Positions 40,372 to 47,765 are shown, counted from the stretch's first letter. The stretch: DNA of 64,000 nt from Micromonospora yasonensis (GCF_026013475.1 NZ_JAPDPH010000010.1:1-64000); one strand, 5' to 3'. The notes: generated by a model from the sequence alone, not told the origin. Translations and numbers: made by a program.

Positions 40372-41967
40372 TCAGAGGATTCGCGGCACGTCGGTGCTGA
40401 TCGGCACCGGCAGCACGGTCGGCCGGTCGGCGGCGAGTGCGGCGTCCAGCGCCGGACCGAGCGCGTCCAGCGACTCCAGCACCGTGGCCGCGCAGCCGTA
40501 GCCCCGCGCCACCGCGGTCACGTCCAGCCCGGGCAGGTCCAGCGCGGGCACGCCCGGGGTGTGCTTCAGCTCGGCGAACGCCTTGAGGATCGCGTACTGG
40601 TGGTTGACCGGGACCAGGACGGCGAGCGGCAGGCGCAGCTGCGCCGCCGTCCAGAGCGCCTGCACCGAGTAGTGGAGCGAGCCGTCCCCGATCACCGCCA
40701 CCACCGGTCGGCCGCGCCCGGTGTCGCGCTCACCGAGCGCGATCCCCACCGCCGCCGGCAGGCCGAACCCCAGGCCGCCGCTGGCCATCGTGAAGTACGA
40801 CCGGGGCCGGCTGATCCGGATCCGGCGGCGCAGCGCGGCCAGGTTGGACGGTGACTCCTGCACCAGCACCCCGTCCGCCGGCCAGTGCGCAGCCAGCGCC
40901 GCGAAGAGCGCGTCGGCGCTCGGCGGCTCGGTGACCTCGGGCGGGGCCGAGTCGGGGCGGGTGGCCGGTGGCGGCCGGTCCGCCGGCGGCACCAGCTCCA
41001 GCAGGCCGGCCAGGGCCAGCCCGGTGTCGCCGAGCAGGCTCTCCCCGACGGGGGCCCGTGCCGACTCGTCCGGGTCGTCCGTGACGTGCAGCAGCCGGGC
41101 GTCGGCCGGCAGGTACTCGCCTGGCACGTGCGGGTAGTAGCGGAACACCGGGGCGCCGACGACCAGCACCGTGTCGTGCCCGCGCAGCGCCTCGGCGAGC
41201 GGACCGATCGCGTACGGCAGGACGCCCCGGAAGTGCGGGTGGTCCTCGGGGAAGACAGCCCGCTCCGGCGCCGGGGCGGACCAGACCGGGGCGGCCAGCC
41301 GCTCGGCCAGCGCCACCGCCGCCGGCCAGGCGTCGGCCCGGTCCACCGCCGCCCCGAGCACCAGCGCGGGGGCACGGCTGCCCGCCAGCACCTCGGCGAA
41401 GCCGCGCAGCCGGTCCGGGTCCGGGGCGATCCGGGTGGCGACCGTCCGCACCTGTGGGGACGGGTCGGCGGGTCGGTCCCAGTCGTCCATCGGCAGGGAG
41501 AGGTAGACCGGCCCGGCCGGGGGCTGCACCGCGGTCGCGTACGCCCGCATGAAGGCCGCCGGGATGTCCTGTGCACGGGTCGGTTCGTGCGCCCACTTGA
41601 CGTACGGCTGGGTCAGCTCCGCCGGCCGGCGACTGGCCAACCGCGGCTCGATCAGCAGCATCTCCCGGTTCTGCTGGCCGGCGGTGACGATCAGCGGCGT
41701 CTTGTTGTGCCAGGCGCTGACCAGGTTGCCCATGCCGTTGCCGGTGCCCGGGGCGGTGTGCAGGTTGACGTGCGCGGGACGGCCGGTGGCCTGGGCGTAG
41801 CCGTCCGCCATACCCACCGCGGACGCCTCGTGCAGCGCGTGCACGTAGGTGAAGTCGGCCGGGAAGCCCTGGAGGAAGGTCTCCTCCGTCGAGCCGGGGT
41901 TGCCGAAGACGGTGGTCAGTCCGAGGGCGCGGAGCAACTCGTACGTCGTGTCACGGACCGTTGCCAT
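40372..41967 (-). CDS. mdlC: Benzoylformate decarboxylase-like ThDP enzyme
   Basis: A 531-residue thiamine-diphosphate-dependent decarboxylase. Active-site residues coincide in number with those of Pseudomonas putida benzoylformate decarboxylase: Ser26 (GNPGS), Glu47 (HALHE) and His70 (HVNLH). The ThDP-binding motif begins GDGSLHYSVQALWTAAQ and ends in a VPVN near residue 455. It should convert benzoylformate to benzaldehyde, as in mandelate catabolism, though no other mandelate genes are nearby, so the physiological 2-oxo acid may differ. ATG 41967 begins MATVRDTTYELLRALG, the family start. It is monocistronic. Confidence 0.88.
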   Translation of the reverse strand: MATVRDTTYELLRALGLTTVFGNPGSTEETFLQGFPADFTYVHALHEASAVGMADGYAQATGRPAHVNLHTAPGTGNGMGNLVSAWHNKTPLIVTAGQQNREMLLIEPRLASRRPAELTQPYVKWAHEPTRAQDIPAAFMRAYATAVQPPAGPVYLSLPMDDWDRPADPSPQVRTVATRIAPDPDRLRGFAEVLAGSRAPALVLGAAVDRADAWPAAVALAERLAAPVWSAPAPERAVFPEDHPHFRGVLPYAIGPLAEALRGHDTVLVVGAPVFRYYPHVPGEYLPADARLLHVTDDPDESARAPVGESLLGDTGLALAGLLELVPPADRPPPATRPDSAPPEVTEPPSADALFAALAAHWPADGVLVQESPSNLAALRRRIRISRPRSYFTMASGGLGFGLPAAVGIALGERDTGRGRPVVAVIGDGSLHYSVQALWTAAQLRLPLAVLVPVNHQYAILKAFAELKHTPGVPALDLPGLDVTAVARGYGCAATVLESLDALGPALDAALAADRPTVLPVPISTDVPRIL

Positions 41968-42075
41968 CGTCGGCTGCCTCTCGTCCCCCGCGTGGTGCCG
42001 GAGACGGCTCGCTGATCAGTCCCCCGACGAACCGAACTTATCCGTCCCGGGTTGACTTTTCGGGTGCTTCCCGGG

Positions 42076-42879
42076 TCAGGGCAGCGGGAAGGGCAGCGTG
42101 ATCCCGTCGAGTGCGTGGGCGCACGGGCAGTCCCGCTCGGCCGGCAGCGTGGCGACGGCGTCCAGCAGCACCCCGCGCAGCCGGTCGGTGTTCTCGGCGA
42201 AGACCCGGAAGACTTCCTCCTGGGTCACCGTCTCGCCGGCCTCGACGCCCGCGTCCAGGTCGGTGACCAGCGCGATCGACGTGTAGCAGAGGGCCAGCTC
42301 GCGGGCGAGCACCGCCTCCGGGTGGCCGGTCATGTTGACCACAGTGCCGCCGAACGCGGCGAACCAGCGCGACTCGGCGCGGGTGGAGAAGCGCGGTCCC
42401 TCGACCACCACCACCGTCCCGCCGTCCACCGCCGGCACGTTCCGCCCGGCCGCCGCGTCCAGCAGCGTCCGCCGCCCGACGGGGCAGTACGGATCGGCGA
42501 ACGGGACGTGCACCGCACCGCGGTCGTAATAGGTCTGCACCCGGCCGCGGGTGCGGTCGATGAGCTGATCCGGCACCACGAACGTGCCCGGGCCCAGCTC
42601 CGGCCGCAGCCCGCCGACCGCACACGGCGCGAGCACCTGACGTACGCCGAGGGAGCGCAGTGCCCACAGGTTCGCCCGGTAGGGGATCCGGTGCGGCGGG
42701 TAGCGGTGGTCACGCCCGTGGCGGGGCAGGAACGCCACCCGGCGCCCGCCCACCTCGGCGATCGTGATCGCGCCCGACGGCGGGCCGTACGGCGTGTCCA
42801 CCTCGTGCTCGGTGGCGCCGTCGAGCAGGGCGTAGAGACCCGACCCGCCGATCACCGCCAGCTCGGCCGTTGGCCCCAT
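42076..42879 (-). CDS. S-methyl-5'-thioadenosine phosphorylase-like enzyme
   Basis: A 267-residue nucleoside phosphorylase of the MTAP/PNP family 2. Motifs are IGGSGLYALLDGA, the phosphate-binding FLPRHGRDHRYPPHRIPYRANLWAL, GPRFSTRAESRWF and VNMTGHPEAVLARELALCYTSIALVTDLDAG. The enzyme splits methylthioadenosine (or inosine/guanosine) with phosphate for purine and methionine salvage. The MTGHPE form, in place of the MT-x-x-PE of classic PNPs, is compatible with MTAP. ATG 42879 follows AGGGAGGG. It is divergent from yqgE. Confidence 0.87.
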   Translation of the reverse strand: MGPTAELAVIGGSGLYALLDGATEHEVDTPYGPPSGAITIAEVGGRRVAFLPRHGRDHRYPPHRIPYRANLWALRSLGVRQVLAPCAVGGLRPELGPGTFVVPDQLIDRTRGRVQTYYDRGAVHVPFADPYCPVGRRTLLDAAAGRNVPAVDGGTVVVVEGPRFSTRAESRWFAAFGGTVVNMTGHPEAVLARELALCYTSIALVTDLDAGVEAGETVTQEEVFRVFAENTDRLRGVLLDAVATLPAERDCPCAHALDGITLPFPLP

Positions 42880-42923
42880 GCGGCCCTCCCTCAATCCTGT
42901 CGCGATCACCCGCCCGACAGACC

Positions 42924-42960
42924 TTAACCAGCGGGCGAGGTGCAGGCTATGGTGCGTGAC
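42924..42960 (+). promoter_or_regulatory. Candidate promoter upstream of yqgE
   Basis: TTAACC (42924-42929), 18 bases and TATGGT (42948-42953), followed by seven bases and then an ATG at 42961. The spacing fits a leaderless transcript that begins with the 19-codon frame. Confidence 0.45.
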
Positions 42961-43020
42961 ATGGCGTTGACAGGGTGGACGCCCGACGACGGCGGGTGCG
43001 CCACACCGGCGTACGGCTGA
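42961..43020 (+). CDS. Putative 19-codon leader peptide before yqgE
   Basis: A frame of 19 codons encoding MALTGWTPDDGGCATPAYG ends in TGA at 43018-43020, three bases before the GTG of yqgE and in the same frame. A promoter -10 lies seven bases before its ATG, so a transcript would start at it. It may be a genuine leaderless small ORF that couples translation to yqgE, or only the 5' leader. There is no homology evidence. Confidence 0.35.
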   Translation: MALTGWTPDDGGCATPAYG

Positions 43021-43023
43021 CGG

Positions 43024-43623
43024 GTGTCGGACATGCAGAGTGAGGGACAGGCGATCGGTGGCCGGGCCATGGACTCGATGACCGGGCGGCTGCTGGTCGC
43101 GACTCCGACGCTCAAGGACCCCAACTTCGACCGTACGGTCGTGCTGCTGGTCGCCCACGAGCCCGGCGGCGCGCTCGGCGTGGTGCTGAACCGCGCCACC
43201 GAGGTCCCGGTGGCCGACGTCCTCGGCGACTGGAGCGACCTGGCCCGGCATCCCGCGGTGCTCTTCGAGGGCGGCCCGGTGCAGCCCGACTCGGCCATCT
43301 GCCTGGCCCGGATGCGGCACCCGATCAAGCCGGTGAAGGGCTTCCACCGGGTCTCCGGCGCGGTCGGCACCATCGACCTGTCGGTGGACCCGGAGCGGCT
43401 GCGGGACGCCATCGGCGGGATCCGGGTCTTCGCCGGCTACTCCGGCTGGGGAGCCGGCCAGCTCGAACGAGAGATCGAGGAGGGGTCCTGGTTCGTCCTC
43501 GACGCCCTGCCCGGGGACGCCTTCGTCGACCGGCCGGACGATCTCTGGCCGATGGTGCTGCGACGGCAGGGCGGCATGATGGCGGCGGTCGCCCACTTTC
43601 CCCCGGACGTGGCGCTGAACTGA
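43024..43623 (+). CDS. YqgE/AlgH family protein
   Basis: A 199-residue protein of the YqgE/AlgH family. Conserved blocks: GRLLVATPTLKDPNFDRTVVLLVAHEPGGALGVVLNR, FEGGPVQPDSAICLAR and the signature GIRVFAGYSGWGAGQLEREIEEGSW. Crystal structures of relatives show a two-layer fold, and AlgH was linked to alginate gene regulation in Pseudomonas, but the molecular function is unknown. GTG 43024 is the likely start; ATG at 43033 or 43069 would give shorter forms. It precedes tRNA-Ala. Confidence 0.88.
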   Translation: MSDMQSEGQAIGGRAMDSMTGRLLVATPTLKDPNFDRTVVLLVAHEPGGALGVVLNRATEVPVADVLGDWSDLARHPAVLFEGGPVQPDSAICLARMRHPIKPVKGFHRVSGAVGTIDLSVDPERLRDAIGGIRVFAGYSGWGAGQLEREIEEGSWFVLDALPGDAFVDRPDDLWPMVLRRQGGMMAAVAHFPPDVALN

Positions 43624-43649
43624 GCCGCGCGGCGGGGTACCCCCGCGAG

Positions 43650-43678
43650 ATGACCATGCCGACCGGCGTGTGTATAGT
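43650..43678 (+). promoter_or_regulatory. tRNA-Ala promoter
   Basis: ATGACC (43650-43655), a 17-base spacer and TATAGT (43673-43678) lie 35 bases before the tRNA 5' end, a strong match for this GC-rich genome. Confidence 0.65.
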
Positions 43679-43712
43679 TCTCTCCGTGCCCGGGCGACCG
43701 GGACGACAGCAA

Positions 43713-43785
43713 GGGGCCGTGGCGCAGCTGGTAGCGCACCACACTGGCAGTGTGGGGGTCAGGGGTTCGAGTCCCCTCGGCTCCA
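43713..43785 (+). tRNA. tRNA-Ala (anticodon GGC)
   Basis: A 73-base cloverleaf. Acceptor GGGGCCG (43713-43719) pairs with CGGCTCC (43778-43784); the discriminator is A. The anticodon arm CACAC-TGGCAGT-type loop shows GGC, and the T-arm GGGGTTCGAGTCCCC is perfect. CCA is not encoded. The 3' end adjoins the accessory region, so the gene is a plausible integration target. Confidence 0.95.
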
Positions 43786-43803
43786 CTTGCGTTTTCGCAG
43801 GTA

Positions 43804-43838
43804 AACCGACATCAGTCATCGACTGATGTCGGTTTTTT
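43804..43838 (+). terminator. Rho-independent terminator after tRNA-Ala
   Basis: AACCGACATCAGTC (43804-43817), loop ATC, GACTGATGTCGGTT (43821-43834), then a T-run: a 14-bp perfect stem. Its AT content is well above the local level. Confidence 0.92.
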
Positions 43839-43840
43839 GC

Positions 43841-44149
43841 GATCTTTGGTCACAATCGTGGTCACACGACCGCCCCACACTGGCCTCCTCAAAATGCCGA
43901 GAGAAGTGACGGCGAAAGCGGCCTCTACCTGCCGATTCGTGCCGTCAGCATCGTTTGGAGCGGCTTGAGGCGAAAATGTGGGGCGCATTTGGCGGTGTCG
44001 GGCGATGTCGCCGAGGCCACGGCTCGGGACAGGCTCTGGCCGGTTGAACAGGGTGGTTGGGTCGGCCAGGTGAGACGTGTATCGCCGTCAGAAGGTTGAC
44101 TCGGGATCGGCGTGATAGCCGGCCAGCGGCGGAGGCCGTGTCGGTCCGG
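43841..44149. other. Gap after tRNA-Ala with no supported gene
   Basis: About 310 bases of lower GC than the surroundings. It begins with the direct repeat GGTCAC-aatcgt-GGTCAC. Short frames on both strands lack start signals and recognisable similarity. It may be the left end of an integrated element whose integrase has been lost. Confidence 0.4.
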
Positions 44150-44806
44150 TCAGTGGTCCGCCGCGCAGCGTGCGATGTCGAAGACTGGGTCAGCGATGGC
44201 GTTGAGCAGTTGTCTGGCCGGCGGATAGTCCGGATCCACGTGGCGGCCGAGGGCGATCGCGGCCACGCTGCTGGCACCGGCGACCTTGAGCGCGTACGCC
44301 AGTGACTGCACGCGGGCGCCCGTCGTCCAGGTGTCCTCGATGATCAGTGCATGGACCGGCGTGCGCGATGAGGGCATGAACGGCGTGAACCAGTCGGCGT
44401 GGAAGTCGTGGTCGTCTGGGCCGTAGCTCGGGTTGACGGCGGTGGCGATCCAGGGTAGGCGGAGCCGGGTGCCGACAAGGTCGGCGAGTGGGTGTGTGCC
44501 GGGGCGGCTGCGGGTGCTGGCGACGGTGATGACGTGCGTTGGCTGCGCTCCGATGCGGGCCGTTATACAGGCGAGGTGGTCGTGCAGGAAGAGGAGCAGG
44601 AGGGCCAGCAGGCTCCATCGAGCCTGCTCGGACCGGGCTGTGCCCTTGTACGTCCGGAGGTTGTGGTGGTGCTGCCCGGTGCGTGGCGAGTAGGAGATCG
44701 GCAGGACGAGGTCCGCGAGGTTCCCGTCGGACCGGGTGAGATGGGACTGACAGCGGAAGCAGAGCGAGTAGCCCTCGCTGCGTACTCCACGGCACGTGGG
44801 ACAGAT
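44150..44806 (-). CDS. Zinc-ribbon phosphoribosyltransferase-like protein, start missing (possible pseudogene)
   Basis: An open frame of about 218 codons. A zinc-ribbon-like start has CPTC and CFRC; then come SYSPRTGQHHHNLRTYKG and ARIGAQPTHVITVASTRSRPG, and the PRPP loop ALIIEDTWTTGARVQSLAYALK lies in the C-terminal third. The architecture is ComF-like. No ATG, GTG or TTG occurs in frame before the ATG at 44377. A TGA at 44807-44809 interrupts the same frame, and upstream of it RGYLRNPLPAYP reads like a natural N-terminus. The gene is therefore either inactivated, started at an unusual codon (ATC follows the TGA), or recoded. It lies about 80 bases after the dprA-like gene on the same strand. 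Confidence 0.6.
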   Translation of the reverse strand: MCPTCRGVRSEGYSLCFRCQSHLTRSDGNLADLVLPISYSPRTGQHHHNLRTYKGTARSEQARWSLLALLLLFLHDHLACITARIGAQPTHVITVASTRSRPGTHPLADLVGTRLRLPWIATAVNPSYGPDDHDFHADWFTPFMPSSRTPVHALIIEDTWTTGARVQSLAYALKVAGASSVAAIALGRHVDPDYPPARQLLNAIADPVFDIARCAADH

Positions 44807-44885
44807 TCAGGGGTACGCCGGTAGCGGGTTGCGTAGGTAGCCGCGCTGGACCTCGACGTACCTGCGGATGATGGTCCAGCGCTGG

Positions 44886-45800
44886 TCAGCGGAGGGCGAA
44901 GTCAGGGAAGTTCTCCAGGCCGGCTTCGGTGGGCTGGTAACTGAGAATCTCGTCGACGGCTTCCAGCAGCTGCGCGGTGCCGTGGACGACGTATACGCCG
45001 GGGTTCTCGGCGAACGCCTTGGCCCAGTCGCATTGCATGACCTGGCCTGTGAGAACAACCGGGCGGCCGTGCTGGAGGGCGAGTCGGGCCTGGACCCGCG
45101 CTCCGCTGGTTTCACCCGCCTCGACGACGACAGTCGCGACCGCGTACCCGCTCATGACGGCGTTGCGCATGGGGAAGCTCTGCCGGCTCGGCGGGGCATC
45201 TGGCCAGAACTGGGAAATCACGAGCCCGACCTCGGCGATGTGATCCTGCAGGCGCCGGTTGGCCGAGGGGTAGTACCGGCGGATCCCTGTGCCAATGACG
45301 GCAACCGTGCGCCCGCCCGCCTTGAGTGCGGCGGAGTGCGCAGCGGTGTCGATGCCGGCGGCGAGCCCGCTGACCACGGTAACCCCGCGGCCCGCCAGGG
45401 CAGTGGCGACGGCTCCGGCGATCCGTAACCCTTCGTCGCTTGCCTTGCGGCTGCCAACGACGGCCACCGCCCGGTCGTGAACCTGTAGATCACCTCGGCT
45501 GAACAGGAGCGGCGGCATCTCCCGGATGCCGAGCAGCTGGGCTGGGTAGGTGTCGTCGAAGAAGGCGTGGACGCCAACCCCCTCCGCCCGCCAGGCGGCG
45601 ATCTCAGCGGCGGCAGCGCTGATCAGGCCGGCGGTTGAATCCGCATCGGGGAAGAGCGTGTCGGAATGGCCGACTGTGCGATCGAGGACCGCCTTGGCGC
45701 TGCCGGTCTCCTGGATGTCCAGGGCGGTCTCGGACCAGGGCGTGTGAGGCCGGCGAAGTAGCGCGACCAAGGCGGCCCGCTCGATCGTCGCCGTGTCCAT
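44886..45800 (-). CDS. DprA/SMF-like Rossmann-fold protein
   Basis: A 304-residue protein from the ATG at 45800, or 332 from an in-frame ATG at 45884. The DprA core is clear: VAVVGSRKASDEGLRIAGAVATALAGRGVTVVSGLAAGIDTAAH, GGRTVAVIGTGIRRYYP, and a C-terminal nucleotide-site region with SGARVQARLALQHGRPVVLTG. The usual RNRIIS segment reads RNAVMS and there is no C-terminal winged helix, so this is not the housekeeping competence gene. DprA loads RecA on single-stranded DNA; SLOG-type relatives bind nucleotides in conflict systems. It forms a unit with the downstream phosphoribosyltransferase gene and has a LexA box upstream. Confidence 0.8.
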   Translation of the reverse strand: MDTATIERAALVALLRRPHTPWSETALDIQETGSAKAVLDRTVGHSDTLFPDADSTAGLISAAAAEIAAWRAEGVGVHAFFDDTYPAQLLGIREMPPLLFSRGDLQVHDRAVAVVGSRKASDEGLRIAGAVATALAGRGVTVVSGLAAGIDTAAHSAALKAGGRTVAVIGTGIRRYYPSANRRLQDHIAEVGLVISQFWPDAPPSRQSFPMRNAVMSGYAVATVVVEAGETSGARVQARLALQHGRPVVLTGQVMQCDWAKAFAENPGVYVVHGTAQLLEAVDEILSYQPTEAGLENFPDFALR

Positions 45801-45807
45801 GGGCACG

Positions 45808-45813
45808 ATCGTA
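45808..45813 (-). promoter_or_regulatory. Proximal -10 element of the dprA-like gene
   Basis: TACGAT (minus strand, 45813-45808) ends seven bases before the ATG at 45800, the leaderless spacing seen elsewhere in this window. The -35 region is poor. Confidence 0.4.
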
Positions 45814-45887
45814 GGCCCCGGCCTGCCATCCTGGCGCAGCCATCCCCGCCGGTGTTGCTGCTGCGGACTCCGGGCGGACATCATTGT

Positions 45888-45919
45888 TCGAACATAGGTT
45901 CGATTGAGGCGGGAAGCAA
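45888..45919 (-). promoter_or_regulatory. LexA (SOS) box over a promoter
   Basis: TCGAACATAGGTTCGA (45888-45903) is a perfect 16-base palindrome matching the actinobacterial LexA consensus TCGAAC-N4-GTTCGA. On the minus strand TTGCTT (45919-45914), 17 bases and TATGTT (45896-45891) form a promoter whose -10 lies inside the box. Six bases further on is an in-frame ATG (45884) for the dprA-like gene. LexA binding would block RNA polymerase, so SOS induction is predicted. Confidence 0.75.
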
Positions 45920-46432
45920 ACCGTCCCCACCGGCGGCAAGGACGTCGTCCGCCCCCACGCCGTCACCGGTGTGACCGTGGAAAAGCCCCGGCCAGTCACC
46001 GGTCACCACCGCCTACGCATACGACAACGCCGGCAACACCACCTGTCGGCCCGCCGGAACCACCACCAACACCTGCCCGCCCGACAGCAACTCGCAAAAC
46101 CTGACCTGGGACTCCGAAAACCGCCTCACCACCATCTCCGGCGACGCGCCGACGGCCGGCAGCAACATCTACGACGCCGACGGCAACCGACTCGTCCGCC
46201 GCGACGCCACCGGCCGCACTCTCTACCTTCCCGGCACCGAAGTCCGCCGGAAAGGCGCCACCCGCACGGCCACCCGCTACTACACCTTCGCCGGCCGGCT
46301 CATTCGCCTCCCGCACCAGCACTGGCCTCACCTGGCTCTACACCGACGACCAAGGCACCCAACACACCCACCGTCAGTAACTCCCAAGCCGTCAAGCGCC
46401 GCTACCAAACCCCCTACGGCACCTCGCTATGA
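45910..46432 (+). pseudogene. Rhs/YD-repeat protein fragment, frameshifted
   Basis: Translated pieces in different frames give a recognisable Rhs core: RPHAVTGVT, then TTAYAYDNAGNTT, LTWDSENRLTTI, YDADGNRLVRRDATGRTLYLPGTEVRR, then after a frameshift near 46300 ASRTSTGLTWLYTDDQGTQH, and after another SQAVKRRYQTPYGTSL up to TGA at 46430. Neither end of the gene is present. Rhs proteins are large polymorphic toxin carriers; this is a dead remnant, and the preceding coding part and any toxin tip are missing. Confidence 0.75.
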
Positions 46433-46467
46433 GACACGGCCTAGTAACGCAACCGGTCAACCGCTGG

Positions 46468-47046
46468 TCAGGCACCTGTCGATGAGCCGAAGAGCAGGTC
46501 GAGGTGGGCATCCAGCGCAGCCAACGCCTGCTCGGTGGTGTACTGCCCGCCGAGCAGATAGACGCCCAGCCCTTCCATCAGCGCCAGCAGGCCGGCCGCG
46601 GCGACGGCGTCTCGAGACGGGAGGACGCTGGCGATGAACCCGGTCAGCTGCACGGTGTCTTCGCGCAGGCTGGGCGCGGCCGCCGGACGCACCGCGATGT
46701 AGGCGAGGAACGCCAGCGCCACCCGCCCGTCGTCACGGGTCCGCTCGTCGAGCGGCAACAGCGCAGCGATCATCGTGCGCAGCAGCAGCCGAGGGGACGG
46801 GTTCTCGCCCAGTCGCGCCACCGCCTCGGTGACCCGGATCTGGCTGCGCTCGCGCACCACGGCCAACGCGAACGCCATCATCTCGTCCTTGGTGCGGAAG
46901 TAGTGCTGGACCATCCCGGCGGACACGCCGGCCTCGGCAGCCACGTGACGGAGGCTGACGGCCTCCAGGCCCTGCTCGGCGGCGACTCGCATCAACGCGT
47001 CCGTGATGAGGGTGCGTCGCTCCTGGTGATCGACCTTCTTGGGCAT
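46468..47046 (-). CDS. TetR family transcriptional regulator
   Basis: A 192-residue regulator. The HTH lies at about 10-55: RRTLITDALMRVAAEQGLEAVSLRHVAAEAGVSAGMVQHYFRTKDEM, typical of the AcrR/BetI-like subgroup. The rest is the helical ligand domain. ATG 47046 begins MPKKVDHQER. It is the third gene after the phosphotransferase-like and PH-like genes, with gaps of 28 and 53 bases, and the palindrome before the first gene is the likely operator, so the regulator probably represses its own operon. Confidence 0.88.
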   Translation of the reverse strand: MPKKVDHQERRTLITDALMRVAAEQGLEAVSLRHVAAEAGVSAGMVQHYFRTKDEMMAFALAVVRERSQIRVTEAVARLGENPSPRLLLRTMIAALLPLDERTRDDGRVALAFLAYIAVRPAAAPSLREDTVQLTGFIASVLPSRDAVAAAGLLALMEGLGVYLLGGQYTTEQALAALDAHLDLLFGSSTGA

Positions 47047-47099
47047 GACCTCGATCGTTTCACAGTGGGTGGCCCGGACACTCCGCCAGCGGCCGGCAG

Positions 47100-47765
47100 C
47101 TACCGGCTGACCTTTCCGGTCGCGGGGGTGCCCCGTGCGCTGCGCAGGAGGCCGTCGGGGTCGTCGGCGTACAGCCGCAACTCGTCCATCGGCTCGGACC
47201 GGCCCTTGGGCAGGTCGAAGGTCGTCGGCCGGCGCAGCAGGACGTCGATGCTCGTCTGGCTGCCGACCGAGATGTACAGCACCCGGCGTTCCCCCTCCTG
47301 CTCGACCTGCACCGATTTGCTGGAGGGCAGCGAGCGGTAACGCCTGCGCAGGGCCTCGATGTCCGTCCACGGGATCCAGATGTCGATGCCCGAACTCTGC
47401 CGGACCCGCAGGCCCGTGTCACCCACGACGTGGGGGTGGATCCGCATGCTCGCGTAGAGGCCGGCCATCCAGAGCAGACCCCAGATGCCGAGGACGAGCA
47501 CGATCCAGCGGGCCGGCCCCCACGGCACCACGTTGGTGACGATCAGGTCGAAGATCGGAATCTCCACGATCGACAAGCCGATGAAGATGCCGAGGATCGG
47601 CTTGACCACGCCCAGGTAGCCGAACGGCTCATCGCCCGGCGCCAACGGCAGCGGCTTGCGCCGCGCCCACGCGTACAGGCTGCGCCACATCGCGGCCTCC
47701 ATCGCGGCCACCCGGCCCAGCAGCGGGCCCACCTTCGCCCCGGTCGGGGCCTTCATGTCGGCCAT
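47100..47765 (-). CDS. Two-helix membrane protein with PH-like cytoplasmic domain
   Basis: A 221-residue protein. Two hydrophobic segments (about 52-75 and 85-108) are separated by a short turn with PWGPARW. The C-terminal 110 residues (LRVRQSSGIDIWIPWTDIEALRRRYRSLPSSKSVQVEQEGERRVLYISVGSQTSIDVLL) look like a bacterial PH-type domain; such proteins are poorly characterised. ATG 47765 starts MADMKAPTG. Its place between the phosphotransferase-like gene and tetR suggests a role in the same drug response, perhaps membrane sensing, which is inference. Confidence 0.65.
   Translation of the reverse strand: MADMKAPTGAKVGPLLGRVAAMEAAMWRSLYAWARRKPLPLAPGDEPFGYLGVVKPILGIFIGLSIVEIPIFDLIVTNVVPWGPARWIVLVLGIWGLLWMAGLYASMRIHPHVVGDTGLRVRQSSGIDIWIPWTDIEALRRRYRSLPSSKSVQVEQEGERRVLYISVGSQTSIDVLLRRPTTFDLPKGRSEPMDELRLYADDPDGLLRSARGTPATGKVSR

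Noticed and set aside
40372..41967. Acetolactate synthase or oxalyl-CoA decarboxylase for the ThDP enzyme
   Set aside because: Ser26, Glu47 and His70 coincide with benzoylformate decarboxylase, and the FAD-linked features of acetolactate synthase are missing.
43325..43819. A minus-strand protein containing RGLEPLTPTLPV
   Set aside because: This segment is the reverse translation of the tRNA-Ala gene, a common annotation artefact.
43841..44149. The 3' end of an integrase gene after tRNA-Ala
   Set aside because: The GGTCAC repeats give WSQSWSH in one frame, which can occur at integrase ends, but no integrase motif precedes it and the stretch is too short to support a call.
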